From: CAZDRB01 sp964507925
GTDB lineage: Bacteria > Patescibacteriota > Microgenomatia > UBA1400 > UBA12108
NCBI GenBank assembly: GCA_964507925.1
Contig: CAZDRB010000007.1
Location: forward strand, 1 to 23,815
DNA: 23,815 bases
Direction: 5' to 3'
Part shown: piece by piece, positions 1-6,734 of the stretch
How the letters are laid out: each line of letters begins with the position of its first letter
Position numbering within the stretch: the first letter of the stretch is position 1
Translations under genes and position numbers: made by a program
Notes under the pieces: generated by a model
Told to the model about the DNA's origin: nothing
Seen by the model: only the letters and a program-made list of their open reading frames with translations
Databases searched by the model: none

Positions 1-62
1 ATCTCCCCTTCATGCTTGTCGATTCTCCCGTAGTACTCGTCGAGTTTAGATTTTGTGTCCAT
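1..62 (-). CDS. Unidentified gene, 5' end only
   Basis: Start of a minus-strand gene that runs off the left edge. The ATG is at 62-60, two bases after the gatC stop codon, with a GGAG Shine-Dalgarno overlapping the end of gatC. About 20 codons are visible; the product begins M-D-T-K-S-K-L-D-E-Y-Y-G-R-I-D, a charged start. It does not look like the N-terminus of GatA, the usual partner. The tight spacing suggests co-transcription with gatC. Too short for a functional call. Confidence 0.55.
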   Translation of the reverse strand, partial: MDTKSKLDEYYGRIDKHEGE

Positions 63-64
63 AA

Positions 65-370
65 TTACTCCATGATCCCAGGGACTAGGAAATATCCGTT
101 GTGAGTAGATTTGGCGTTACTGAGTGCCTCTTCCTGGCTAAAGGCGCGCTCTGAGTCAACGACATCTTCGCGCCAGACATTGGTCAGGTCAGTGACTTGT
201 GATGTTTCTTTGACTCCCTCAGTTTTTGCGCTTTGCACCACGCGAACATACTCTAGGATTGATTCTAGCTGTGACTGCAATTTGGGAAGTGATTCTTCTG
301 GAAGCGGCAGGTTGGCAAGTTTGGCCACATGCTTGACGTCGGTTACTGAGATTAGCGAATTTGCTTTCAT
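65..370 (-). CDS. gatC: Asp-tRNA(Asn)/Glu-tRNA(Gln) amidotransferase subunit C
   Basis: Small structural subunit of the GatCAB amidotransferase, which converts Glu-tRNA(Gln) or Asp-tRNA(Asn) to the amidated forms in the cytoplasm. The 101-residue product has the family layout: an N-terminal helix (V-K-H-V-A-K-L-A-N-L), a second helix ending near I-L-E-Y-V, the T-E-G-V turn, a W-R-E-D motif in the middle and a C-terminal G-Y-F-L-V-P-G-I-M-E that matches the usual ending. The ATG at 370-368 is preferred; a TTG one codon earlier is possible. No clear Shine-Dalgarno is seen. Neither gatA nor gatB is in the window, and the next gene downstream does not start like gatA, so the operon appears split. 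htpX ends about 20 bases upstream on the same strand. Confidence 0.9.
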   Translation of the reverse strand: MKANSLISVTDVKHVAKLANLPLPEESLPKLQSQLESILEYVRVVQSAKTEGVKETSQVTDLTNVWREDVVDSERAFSQEEALSNAKSTHNGYFLVPGIME

Positions 371-389
371 CAAGAGTAGTTTATCACGC

Positions 390-1292
390 TTAGCTACGAC
401 CTTCTAAGGCCCGGATACGCTCGGCGATCGGAGGGTGAGTCGAGAAGAGCTTGGTTAGCCAGGTGCCGTGGGTTTCCTTGGTCACGGGATCGTCGATGTA
501 GAGATGCGCGGTTGCGGTTGAAGCGCTCTCGAGCTTGATATCTTCGTTAGCGGCAATTTTTTTGAGAGCCCCGATCAAGCCTGAGGGTTGCCTGGTCAGG
601 TGAGCTGCCGAGGCGTCGGCATAAAACTCGCGACGACGAGATATGGCCAGCTGAATGCAGGTTGCAATAATTGGCGCGAGGATAATAAAGATTAAGCTGA
701 TTACCATGACTATAGCGTTCCCCTCGCGGCTGTCATCCCTCCGATTGCCGCTATGCCAAGAGATGCGCCACGACCAGTCGAGAACCATGGCGATCGAACC
801 AACAAGAATTGCAACAATTGTCATGAGGCGAGTGTCGTAGTTTTTGATGTGGGCGAGCTCGTGAGCAACCACTCCCTCTAGTTCCGTGCGATTGAGGGCA
901 TCGATAAGTCCTTGGGTCACCGCTACAGCCGAGTGTTCTGGGTCGCGACCGGTTGCAAAGGCATTCAGGGCCGGACTTGGGATCACGTAGGCCTTGGGCG
1001 TTGGAATCCTTGCGACACTAGCCAAGTTCTCGAGGATATTTAGATATTTAGGATGAGATTTGCGCGTAGCTGGAACCGCTCCCGACAACTTGAGGGCGAT
1101 TGTATCTGAGTTGTAGTAACTGACCCAGGATCCGACGCCAGAAATCAAGAGCGCAAATACTAGATAGCTCCAGTCATAGCCGTAGAGATACGAGAAAAAG
1201 TACCCAAAGGCAGTGATAAAAGCGATAAAGAGCAAGATGATGAGGACGCTTCGCCTTTTATTACTATCAATCTGCTCGTAGACGTTTAGCAT
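390..1292 (-). CDS. htpX: M48-family membrane zinc metalloprotease HtpX
   Basis: Membrane-bound zinc endopeptidase of the HtpX/M48 family, which cleaves damaged membrane proteins on the cytoplasmic face. The 300-residue product has two hydrophobic segments near residues 15-35 and 40-58, the zinc motif H-E-L-A-H at 144-148, two further membrane segments (about 157-172 and 193-215) and the third zinc-ligand region R-E-F-Y-A-D at 221-226. The C-terminus has the family's S-T-H-P-P-I-A-E-R-I ending. Length is normal. The start lies 3 bases after the lemA stop, so lemA-htpX form an operon, an arrangement seen widely in bacteria. The order and spacing suggest translation coupled to lemA. Confidence 0.92.
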   Translation of the reverse strand: MLNVYEQIDSNKRRSVLIILLFIAFITAFGYFFSYLYGYDWSYLVFALLISGVGSWVSYYNSDTIALKLSGAVPATRKSHPKYLNILENLASVARIPTPKAYVIPSPALNAFATGRDPEHSAVAVTQGLIDALNRTELEGVVAHELAHIKNYDTRLMTIVAILVGSIAMVLDWSWRISWHSGNRRDDSREGNAIVMVISLIFIILAPIIATCIQLAISRRREFYADASAAHLTRQPSGLIGALKKIAANEDIKLESASTATAHLYIDDPVTKETHGTWLTKLFSTHPPIAERIRALEGRS

Positions 1293-1295
1293 AGA

Positions 1296-1856
1296 TTACA
1301 AACTAATCTTAGGGGTCTTTTTGTCTGAATCTGTCGCCTCAAATCCTGGCTGAGCCTTGAACCCAAAGAGGGTAGCCACAAGATTGCTAGGGAATGTCAC
1401 GATCCGAACGTTGTAGTCGGCCGTGAGGTCGATCAAGGTGCGCCTTGCGTACATGACTTTGTCGGCGGTGTCACGGAGCTCCTCCATAAGAGTGTTGACG
1501 TTTGTATTGGCCTTGAGCTCGGGATTGCTCTCGACAATGACGGCGAGCCTGGGCAAGAGATCACCGAGCATGCTAGAAGCCATGGTTTCTTTCCCCAGGT
1601 CACCTGACTTGCTGGCACTTGCGACTGCTTTTCTGGCGTCAGCAAGCATCGTGAGAATGCTTTTTTCGTGCTTGAGGTAGCCTTTGACGCTCGCCTCGAG
1701 GTTCGGGATAAGATCAGCCTGACGCTTGAGCTGGTTGCCGATTTCCTGGATACTGGCTTTGATCCGGGTGAGCGCGGTCTGGAAAAAGTTGTAAAGCGAG
1801 ACCAGATACAAGCCGAGTCCGATTGCGAGAATTAGTAGCATTGTGGTTGTGTTCAT
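1296..1856 (-). CDS. lemA: LemA family protein
   Basis: LemA-family protein of 186 residues with one N-terminal membrane helix (about residues 5-22) followed by a long alpha-helical domain. Conserved features visible are the N-Q-L-K-R-Q-A-D-L-I-P-N-L segment, a helix with A-R-K-A-V-A, and a C-terminal Y-N-x-x-x-x-x-F-P-S-N-L-x-A-x-L-F-G-F, all hallmarks of the family. LemA proteins are bitopic membrane proteins of poorly known biochemical role; they often neighbour HtpX-type proteases, as here. The start at 1856 is supported by an AGGGAGG Shine-Dalgarno (complement of 1861-1867). The gene is first in the lemA-htpX unit, with a putative promoter just upstream at 1909-1917. Confidence 0.93.
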   Translation of the reverse strand: MNTTTMLLILAIGLGLYLVSLYNFFQTALTRIKASIQEIGNQLKRQADLIPNLEASVKGYLKHEKSILTMLADARKAVASASKSGDLGKETMASSMLGDLLPRLAVIVESNPELKANTNVNTLMEELRDTADKVMYARRTLIDLTADYNVRIVTFPSNLVATLFGFKAQPGFEATDSDKKTPKISL

Positions 1857-1863
1857 GTAGCCT

Positions 1864-1883
1864 CCCTTCGGCTTCGCTCAGGG
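1864..1883. repeat. Small palindrome-like repeat of the CTTCGGCTTCGCTCAGG type
   Basis: A 20-base imperfect inverted repeat with CCCT and AGGG-type ends around a GGC-TTC-GCT core sits directly beside the lemA Shine-Dalgarno. Similar CTTCG...GCTCAGG palindromes recur between genes in many unrelated bacterial genomes. This is the only copy noticed in the window, so its status as a dispersed repeat here is inference. Confidence 0.4.
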
Positions 1884-1908
1884 CTATAGCCTATGTTATT
1901 AGAGGTAC

Positions 1909-1932
1909 AGTATAGCAAATTTATGCTAAAAT
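1909..1932. promoter_or_regulatory. Back-to-back promoters for lemA (-) and tRNA-Asp (+)
   Basis: Two extended -10 elements point away from each other. On minus, TGC-TATACT occupies 1917-1909 and would serve lemA; on plus, TGC-TAAAAT occupies 1924-1932 and would start transcription about 6 bases before tRNA-Asp. Their TGC-TA parts form an inverted repeat (TAGCA, 6-base AATTTA centre, TGCTA; 1913-1928). No convincing -35 box is seen for either, as is usual for extended -10 promoters. Confidence 0.5.
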
Positions 1933-1944
1933 GTGGTCTTGCGA

Positions 1945-2018
1945 GGGGCTGTAGCGAAGTTGGTTATCGCGCCTCCCTGTCACGGAGGAGATCGAGGGTT
2001 CGAGTCCCTTCAGCCTCG
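1945..2018 (+). tRNA. tRNA-Asp (anticodon GUC)
   Basis: Full cloverleaf. Acceptor stem 1945-1951 pairs with 2011-2017 (one G-U pair), D-stem 1954-1956/1968-1970, anticodon stem 1972-1976/1984-1988 with loop CTGTCAC giving anticodon GTC (1979-1981), T-arm GAGGG-TTCGAGT-CCCTT. The discriminator base is G, as expected for Asp. The 3' CCA is not encoded. Confidence 0.96.
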
Positions 2019-2051
2019 CAGTTATTTGTTAATTAATGAGTTTTACAAGCT

Positions 2052-2435
2052 TCATTCTTCGTTTTCGGCTTCTAATGCCAGGTTAAGATACTGTTCATAG
2101 AGCTCTAGAACCTCTAGGGTTGGTTGCCTACCAAGTAGTCTATGAAAAAATGTCTTGACTCCACCTCCGTAGTACTCAGGATCATCCTGACCCCGAAAAA
2201 CGATGCCAACTTTTTCGTCTGGAAATAGCTCTTCGCCGAAATTAAGCTTTAAGCGCCCCTTTTTGATTGTCGCAATTAGCAGGCGGTCATCTAAGATTGG
2301 CAATGAAGCAAAATAAATAGATCGATCAGGAAGTTCTTGACCATGATCTTCAATTAATATCTCCGCAATAGTCCGAATGTTGTTTAGCAATTGGTTAACT
2401 GGCTTTACTCCTTTACTCTCTATAGTATTTGTCAT
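2052..2435 (-). CDS. Hypothetical protein, 127 residues
   Basis: Not recognised. The start at 2435 (M-T-N-T-I-E-S) is chosen because a strong GGGAGGG Shine-Dalgarno lies 7-8 bases upstream; an upstream in-frame ATG has no such site. The protein is soluble, with no signal or membrane segment. It reads as an alpha/beta fold: N-terminal helix (L-L-N-N-I-R-T-I-A-E-I-L), strands (R-L-L-I-A-T-I-K-K-G-R-L-K-L-N-F and K-V-G-I-V-F-R-G), a Y-Y-G-G-G turn, then a helix (F-F-H-R-L-L-G) and an acidic C-terminal helix. It stands alone between tRNA-Asp and a divergently transcribed LysM gene. Intact-looking, well-started, probably a real lineage-specific gene. Confidence 0.7.
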   Translation of the reverse strand: MTNTIESKGVKPVNQLLNNIRTIAEILIEDHGQELPDRSIYFASLPILDDRLLIATIKKGRLKLNFGEELFPDEKVGIVFRGQDDPEYYGGGVKTFFHRLLGRQPTLEVLELYEQYLNLALEAENEE

Positions 2436-2476
2436 ATTTATACCCTCCCTTAAGAACATTGTAGCAAATATATTAT

Positions 2477-2506
2477 TTGACATGGCCTATATGGATTTGC
2501 TATGGT
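2477..2506 (+). promoter_or_regulatory. Sigma-70-type promoter for the LysM gene
   Basis: A perfect -35 TTGACA (2477-2482) is followed after 18 bases by TATGGT (2501-2506). The predicted start near 2513 leaves a 5' leader of about 34 bases with an AGGAGG Shine-Dalgarno (2532-2537). This is the best consensus promoter in the window and contrasts with the -10-only promoters elsewhere. Confidence 0.6.
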
Positions 2507-2546
2507 AAGAGTAAGCATTATTTTTCTGCCCAGGAGGAGTGATCGC

Positions 2547-3143
2547 ATGGAAAAGAAACTCAAAGAACTACTAAAGGCTATTAAACTTAATGAGTCGATG
2601 CTGTCGATGATGTTTGGAATCGTGACGGTACTTCTTGTGGGGGTGCTAGTTCTTAGGATGTACAACGCCAACAAAGCTCAGCTAAGTCAAGACGGAGAAA
2701 AGACCGAGGTAGTGATGGAAAAGGTTGGCGAAGTCGAGGTCGAGGTCAAGGAGGACGGTAAAAAATACCCAACTCAGCTTGCCGAAAAAGTAACTGTTGA
2801 GGCAGGAGATAATCTCTGGAAAATCGCCGAAAAGCACTACGGTTCGGGCTACAACTGGGTTGAGATTGCAAAAGCGAACAAACTTTTGAACCCGGACGTT
2901 GTTAGTGCGGGACAAGAACTAGCGCTCCCCAAGAGCGCAGTCATTACCGTCGAGAACAAAATGCCCGCATCTGTTGTGTCCATAACTGGCGACAGCTATA
3001 CAGTAGTCAAGGGTGACCATCTCTGGAGCATTGCAGTACGCGCTTACGGTGACGGATACAAATGGGTTGAGATTGCAAGCGCCAATAATTTGACTAACCC
3101 TGGATACATCGAGATTGGCCAAGTAATCAAACTGCCACGATAG
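2547..3143 (+). CDS. Membrane-anchored protein with two LysM domains
   Basis: Cell-envelope protein of 198 residues. After a charged N-terminus comes one membrane helix (about 21-37), a low-complexity acidic linker rich in E-V-E-V-K (52-75) and two LysM domains (about 82-128 and 151-197). Each repeat carries the signature G-D-x-L-W-x-I-A, a tyrosine-glycine turn, the W-V-E-I-A-x-A-N-x-L-x-N-P core and a closing G-Q-x-x-x-L-P. LysM domains bind N-acetylglucosamine-containing glycans such as peptidoglycan, so the likely role is attachment to or organisation of the cell wall, with the domains outside the membrane. No catalytic domain is present. The start at 2547 follows an AGGAGG Shine-Dalgarno at 2532-2537. 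The 3' end overlaps the convergent pyruvate kinase gene by 17 bases. Confidence 0.9.
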   Translation: MEKKLKELLKAIKLNESMLSMMFGIVTVLLVGVLVLRMYNANKAQLSQDGEKTEVVMEKVGEVEVEVKEDGKKYPTQLAEKVTVEAGDNLWKIAEKHYGSGYNWVEIAKANKLLNPDVVSAGQELALPKSAVITVENKMPASVVSITGDSYTVVKGDHLWSIAVRAYGDGYKWVEIASANNLTNPGYIEIGQVIKLPR

Positions 3144-4536
3144 CTAGAGCGTTGGTATTACCTGGCTTTTGCCAGAAGTGCCCGTGAACTACAACGACTG
3201 TATCTCCATGCTTGAGGCACCCTGCCCTTAGCAAGTCTTTGAGAACGATTTGTGAGTTAGTAAACTCCCCCTTTGGGAACTTGGTCAGGATAGGTGTCAC
3301 ACCAAAGGACAAGGTAAGTGTTTCACAGGTTTTCTGCCGATCGGTGGCCGCGATGACAGGAACGGTCAAGTGATGCCTCGCGACCGCCCTTGCAGTGTGA
3401 CCAGTCTCGGTAAAAACGACCACGGCGTTGATTTTTGGGACGTGACTGGTTTTGACCAGATTGACCGCCGAGTCGGCGAGAGTATGGGTCTGATCTTCTT
3501 CCTTGACAGGAAGTGTATCTAGACTAAGGAAGGGCTCGTTAAAGCTGGCTATTTTTTCCATGATTTGTACGGCTCGGACTGGATACTTGCCACTAGCTGT
3601 CTCTCCTGATAGCATGACAGCGTCGGTGCCGTCATAGATTGCGTGGGCAACGTCTGTGGCCTCGGCGCGGGTAGGTCGAGGATTCTGAATCATGGACTCG
3701 AGCATTTGAGTCGCCGTGATTACGGGCTTGCAGGCAGCGCGACACTTGGCAATAATTATCCTTTGCCAGTAGGCAAGGCGTTCGATCGGGACCTCGATAC
3801 CGAGGTCGCCTCTTGCGACCATGACTGCATCGGTTGCTTTAATAATCTCGTCGATCCGGTCAAGCGCGGGCTGACTCTCGATCTTGGCGACTATCTTGGC
3901 TTCTATTTTCCTTTTGCCAAGTTCGTTTTTCAAAAGCTCAATGTCTCGTGCTGAACGAACAAAGGAGAGTCCAACAAAGTCGATTTTGTTTTTGGCGTTG
4001 CCCTCGAGCTGCTGAATATCCCGCTCAATAAGCGCCGGAAAGTCGAGCTCGATCCCGGGCAAGTTGAGTCCTTTACGATTACCTATTACCGAGTCGTCCT
4101 TGAGCTCAATCACAAAGCCATCGCCACTCGTATTCACGATCACGGCTTCGACTGCCCCGTCATCGATCAAGACTTCTTGACCTTTTTTGACTAGTTTAAA
4201 GACTTCTGGGTGAGGAATAATGATGTTGACACCGTCCGCAAACGAGTGGCCGACCTTGACTTTTTCCTGAGCTCTGACTGTAACGGGCTGGGCGTCCCTA
4301 GTTTCGAGCCTGATCTCTGGTCCCTGAAGGTCGAGGAGAATGCCAATAGTTGCCCCCATTTGATCAGCAATTTTTTGCACAAGATTAATTCGTGTTTGAT
4401 GCCAAGCGAGGTCTGCGTGCTTGGTGTTAAAGCGAAAGATATTGACGCCTGACTCGATAAGTTCTTTGATTTTGGCGGGACTATCTGATGAGGGGCCAAG
4501 AGTTGCAATGATTTTGGTGAGTTTAGAGCGAGACAT
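3127..4536 (-). CDS. pyk: Pyruvate kinase
   Basis: Glycolytic enzyme converting phosphoenolpyruvate and ADP to pyruvate and ATP. The 469-residue product shows the catalytic lysine region K-I-V-A-K-I-E (214-220), the metal/substrate motif A-R-G-D-L-G-I-E-V-P (241-250), T-A-T-Q-M-L-E-S-M (274-282), R-P-T-R-A-E-A-T-D-V-A (288-297) and a C-terminal regulatory-type domain, so length and layout are standard. The N-terminal substrate loop is unusual: R35-F-N37-T-K39-H40 instead of the family's R-x-N-F-S-H-G, and D69-L-Q-G-P-E-I-R in place of D-T-K-G-P-E-I-R. The serine and threonine that normally help hold K+ are thus Lys and Leu. The start at 4536 aligns with the family N-terminus; an upstream in-frame ATG would overlap tRNA-Gly. 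No Shine-Dalgarno is seen; a -10 element lies 10 bases upstream. Confidence 0.95.
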   Translation of the reverse strand: MSRSKLTKIIATLGPSSDSPAKIKELIESGVNIFRFNTKHADLAWHQTRINLVQKIADQMGATIGILLDLQGPEIRLETRDAQPVTVRAQEKVKVGHSFADGVNIIIPHPEVFKLVKKGQEVLIDDGAVEAVIVNTSGDGFVIELKDDSVIGNRKGLNLPGIELDFPALIERDIQQLEGNAKNKIDFVGLSFVRSARDIELLKNELGKRKIEAKIVAKIESQPALDRIDEIIKATDAVMVARGDLGIEVPIERLAYWQRIIIAKCRAACKPVITATQMLESMIQNPRPTRAEATDVAHAIYDGTDAVMLSGETASGKYPVRAVQIMEKIASFNEPFLSLDTLPVKEEDQTHTLADSAVNLVKTSHVPKINAVVVFTETGHTARAVARHHLTVPVIAATDRQKTCETLTLSFGVTPILTKFPKGEFTNSQIVLKDLLRAGCLKHGDTVVVVHGHFWQKPGNTNALAIVAV

Positions 4537-4545
4537 AGTCAAGTG

Positions 4546-4555
4546 TATAATAGCA
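4546..4555. promoter_or_regulatory. Overlapping divergent -10 elements, pyk (-) and tRNA-Gly (+)
   Basis: TATAATAGCA at 4546-4555 reads as TATAAT on plus (4546-4551, suitable for tRNA-Gly starting at 4563) and as extended TGC-TATTAT on minus (4555-4547, suitable for pyk starting at 4536). The two -10 hexamers share five bases, so RNA polymerase could serve only one direction at a time. The pyk mRNA would have a leader of only a few bases. Confidence 0.5.
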
Positions 4556-4562
4556 GGATACT

Positions 4563-4633
4563 GCGGGATTAGTACATCGGTAGTATGCATCCTTCCCAAG
4601 GATGAGAGGCCAGTTCGATTCTGGTATCCCGCT
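4563..4633 (+). tRNA. tRNA-Gly (anticodon CCC)
   Basis: Full cloverleaf: acceptor GCGGGAT (4563-4569) pairs with ATCCCGC (4626-4632); D-stem 4572-4575/4583-4586; anticodon stem CATCC/GGATG with loop TTCCCAA giving CCC (4595-4597); T-arm 4609-4625 with TTCGATT loop. The discriminator is U, usual for bacterial Gly. CCA is not encoded. Confidence 0.96.
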
Positions 4634-4642
4634 CAAATTTGG

Positions 4643-4648
4643 TAGAAT
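4643..4648 (+). promoter_or_regulatory. -10 element for the 64-residue orphan
   Basis: TAGAAT lies 8 bases before the ATG at 4657, with no Shine-Dalgarno between. Transcription would begin at or within a base or two of the start codon, giving a leaderless mRNA. No clear -35 is seen because the upstream sequence is tRNA-Gly. Confidence 0.4.
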
Positions 4649-4656
4649 ATGGCTAT

Positions 4657-4851
4657 ATGAAAAATCCAATTGAAGTTTCATTGCCCCGCGAAGATGAGCG
4701 TTATTTTGACTGGATGGCATTTTATGAAGGTGAGCGTGATGTGATTGTTCGGCGACCGTTGCTCCCAAGCCGCTCCTTGCTTGAGCTAGTAGAAGAAGGA
4801 ACTTTGTCACGCGAAGCGGTTGAGGCAATGATAAGTGTTTATGGTCAGTAG
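4657..4851 (+). CDS. Hypothetical protein, 64 residues
   Basis: Not recognised. A small, strongly acidic soluble protein beginning M-K-N-P-I-E-V-S-L-P-R-E-D-E. It has a central aromatic stretch (Y-F-D-W-M-A-F-Y), a basic strand (V-I-V-R-R-P-L-L-P-S-R) and a C-terminal helix (L-L-E-L-V-E-E-G-T-L-S-R-E-A-V-E-A-M). The start at 4657 is preferred over an in-frame ATG at 4639, which would sit inside the putative -10 element. It follows tRNA-Gly by 23 bases and has no partner gene, so it is not obviously half of a toxin-antitoxin pair. Normal base composition and clean start support a real gene. Confidence 0.55.
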   Translation: MKNPIEVSLPREDERYFDWMAFYEGERDVIVRRPLLPSRSLLELVEEGTLSREAVEAMISVYGQ

Positions 4852-5001
4852 ATTATCTGTAGTCATACTATCGTAACCTGACTGTTGAATTGGGAAATGG
4901 CATGATTTGAAAATTTGATTTGTGCCACTCAATTAAGGATAGTCTCAACCAACGCCTCAAGTGTCAAATTCCCGTTTAATTTTACTCAGTGAAATCTAGT
5001 T
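4852..5001. other. Intergenic gap with no feature seen
   Basis: This 150-base AT-rich gap lies between the ends of two convergent genes. No tRNA, repeat, T-run terminator or convincing small gene was found in it. Confidence 0.6.
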
Positions 5002-5499
5002 TTAGTTGACGTCTGGCAGCCAATCAAAGTGCCAACCATTAGGTTTTTTTGCGCTCAGTCCACTGTGATACATACAATTTTGATAGACCCGTTGCTTGGT
5101 GAGAGTATTTACGATCCAGTAGACGTCACTATTAGGATCAGAGCTTTTTTTCCTAGCTTCCTCTTGACCATAATCTTCTGCCCAATTCTGACAATAGGCT
5201 TGAGCCATTTTTGGAAATATTCTTGGTAAGAGTACCATTCCAACCATAAACAAAGTTACTACTCCGATTTCCCAAAGAAAAAATCTCTTTATACTAAACT
5301 TAATGAGCTTAATATTGAACAAAAATAGAGGGAAAATAATAAAGATAATCAAGGTAGTGTTAGCTATGCTGGGTATATTAATATTTACTAGGGGGATTTT
5401 TTTAACTATGACAAGCAATAAATAGAGAGAGAACGTAGAAACAAGTAATATATAGCTGATGACGAAGATTCCTGATCCAATTTTTTTGAGAAGTTTCAT
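5002..5499 (-). CDS. AT-rich hypothetical membrane protein
   Basis: Not recognised. The 165-residue product has three hydrophobic segments: about residues 12-32 (G-I-F-V-I-S-Y-I-L-L-V), 44-64 (T-L-I-I-F-I-I-F-P-L-F-L-F) and 76-94 (W-E-I-G-V-V-T-L-F-M-V-G-M-V-L-L). A polar C-terminal tail of about 70 residues follows, carrying two cysteines and ending in a tryptophan-rich segment (G-W-H-F-D-W-L-P-D). The tail could lie outside the membrane. Start at 5499 (M-K-L-L-K-K) is preferred because a TACAAT -10-like hexamer ends 8 bases before it. Base composition is much lower in G+C than neighbours (about 14 of 60 bases in 5281-5340), suggesting recent acquisition or weak constraint. Confidence 0.6.
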   Translation of the reverse strand: MKLLKKIGSGIFVISYILLVSTFSLYLLLVIVKKIPLVNINIPSIANTTLIIFIIFPLFLFNIKLIKFSIKRFFLWEIGVVTLFMVGMVLLPRIFPKMAQAYCQNWAEDYGQEEARKKSSDPNSDVYWIVNTLTKQRVYQNCMYHSGLSAKKPNGWHFDWLPDVN

Positions 5500-5507
5500 T
5501 GTATGAT

Positions 5508-5513
5508 ATTGTA
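5508..5513 (-). promoter_or_regulatory. -10 element for the AT-rich membrane gene
   Basis: TACAAT on minus, 8 bases before the ATG at 5499. No Shine-Dalgarno. The spacing predicts a leaderless or nearly leaderless message. Confidence 0.35.
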
Positions 5514-5522
5514 TCAAAGTTA

Positions 5523-6689
5523 CTACTTGTGTTCCCTTAATATCATTCTAAATCCATAGAATCCAAAGAGGCAGACTAAGAAGATGGTCCCAAAATACAT
5601 AGAGAAGATTTTTGCGGTATAAAAGTTCATCATCATGCCAATTACTGTTGCTGTTAGGACGTAGGGAATATTGCGAAGGAGGCTGTAGGTTGATAGAGTT
5701 GTCGCCCGATACCTTGAGTCAATTACTGCGTTGATCCTAGCGGATTCGTAGTTGCCAAAGAATGTTTGCGTGCCGTACCGGACCAAGAGCAGGATAGCTC
5801 CGGTGAGGAATGCCGCTTTTGGCATGACTAAGAGTGTGATTGCGTAAATTGCTACTGATCCCCCATATATCCACTTGGCGTTCAACCGAGTACTTAGCCA
5901 CTCAGTTTTCTCCGATACCACGACGCCAAATAGATATAATGCTGTTGCAAAAATTCCTAGCTGGACACTGCTGAATCCAAGTTCTACTGCCGTTGCATCA
6001 TTGAGGACATTTTCGGTCACGACCATAAAGGCTCCAGGTATTAAGAAAGCTAGCACCATAATTGCCAACCTTTGGTTTACAAACAGCTGTTTGAACCCTT
6101 CCGCATTTTGATTAAAGAACTTGGGCCAAGAGTATTTATCAGTATCAATAATTGGCTCTTTTAGCCAAAAGCTAATTACTAGTCCGATTAGATAAGCAGT
6201 CGCGACAAGTAAGAATGGGAGTGAGACGTGCCATTTGTATAGGAAACCTCCTAGTATCCCCGAAAACGCCATGCCTAGATTTTGCATGGTAGTCATTCTG
6301 CTAATTACTTTTTGGTATCGACCCTCATCATTAGCGTCCTTTAGAGTGTCATAAACCAGTGCTTCGAGGGAGCCAGAGTAGAACGCCCCACCGATTGTCA
6401 TAGTCGTAATAGAGGCGAGGAGTACCCAGTAATTGGGGGCAAATGCCATGAGAATGTTCCCTACTGCACCAATAAAAAATGCTAGAGATACAGCAACCTT
6501 CTTGCCAAGGATGTCGGCCACTGCTCCAGTTGGTATCTCACCAATGGTCGCGGTCGTAATCATGACAGCCTCTAGGAAACCAATGCCTGCATAATCGGTG
6601 AATCTAAGATAATAAAAAACCCAAATGCCAAGCCAAAACCAGCATTTCCAGAGGAATGACAAAGTATAGGCGATTGTGATGTTTTGCAT
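5523..6689 (-). CDS. MFS transporter
   Basis: Major facilitator superfamily membrane transporter, 388 residues with about 12 hydrophobic segments. The diagnostic loop 2-3 motif appears as G-A-V-A-D-I-L-G-K-K (55-64), and a second glycine-rich stretch (G-M-A-F-S-G-I-L-G-G-F-L-Y) follows TM5 as in drug and small-molecule transporters. The nearest relatives by feel are the export-type permeases with an N-terminal F-Y-Y-L-R-F, but the substrate cannot be read from sequence. It lies alone, divergent from the HAD-like gene; its start at 6689 is preceded by TACAAT with a 6-base gap and no Shine-Dalgarno. Base composition is slightly below window average. Confidence 0.85.
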   Translation of the reverse strand: MQNITIAYTLSFLWKCWFWLGIWVFYYLRFTDYAGIGFLEAVMITTATIGEIPTGAVADILGKKVAVSLAFFIGAVGNILMAFAPNYWVLLASITTMTIGGAFYSGSLEALVYDTLKDANDEGRYQKVISRMTTMQNLGMAFSGILGGFLYKWHVSLPFLLVATAYLIGLVISFWLKEPIIDTDKYSWPKFFNQNAEGFKQLFVNQRLAIMVLAFLIPGAFMVVTENVLNDATAVELGFSSVQLGIFATALYLFGVVVSEKTEWLSTRLNAKWIYGGSVAIYAITLLVMPKAAFLTGAILLLVRYGTQTFFGNYESARINAVIDSRYRATTLSTYSLLRNIPYVLTATVIGMMMNFYTAKIFSMYFGTIFLVCLFGFYGFRMILREHK

Positions 6690-6695
6690 AGTTAA

Positions 6696-6701
6696 ATTGT
6701 A
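6696..6701 (-). promoter_or_regulatory. -10 element for the MFS gene
   Basis: TG-TACAAT on minus, ending 6 bases before the ATG at 6689 (gap TTAACT). There is no Shine-Dalgarno; the message is predicted to start at the AUG. Confidence 0.45.
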
Positions 6702-6722
6702 CAGGAGAGAATGAAAATAATT

Positions 6723-6728
6723 TATAAT
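6723..6728 (+). promoter_or_regulatory. -10 element for the HAD-like operon
   Basis: A consensus TATAAT ends 6 bases before the ATG at 6735 (gap TATCTT). A leaderless start at 6735 also agrees with the HAD family N-terminus. A competing ATG at 6711 follows an AGGAGAG only 3 bases away. Confidence 0.5.
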
Positions 6729-6734
6729 TATCTT

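Noticed and set aside
3643..3954. Plus-strand open frame opposite pyruvate kinase
   Set aside because: Shadow of a highly conserved gene in another frame; composition follows the pyk codons.
4537..4599. Longer N-terminus for pyruvate kinase from an upstream ATG
   Set aside because: It would run into the anticodon region of tRNA-Gly and add 21 residues that the family does not have.
4657..4851. Antitoxin of a toxin-antitoxin pair
   Set aside because: Small and acidic, but no toxin-like gene is adjacent and no DNA-binding motif is visible.
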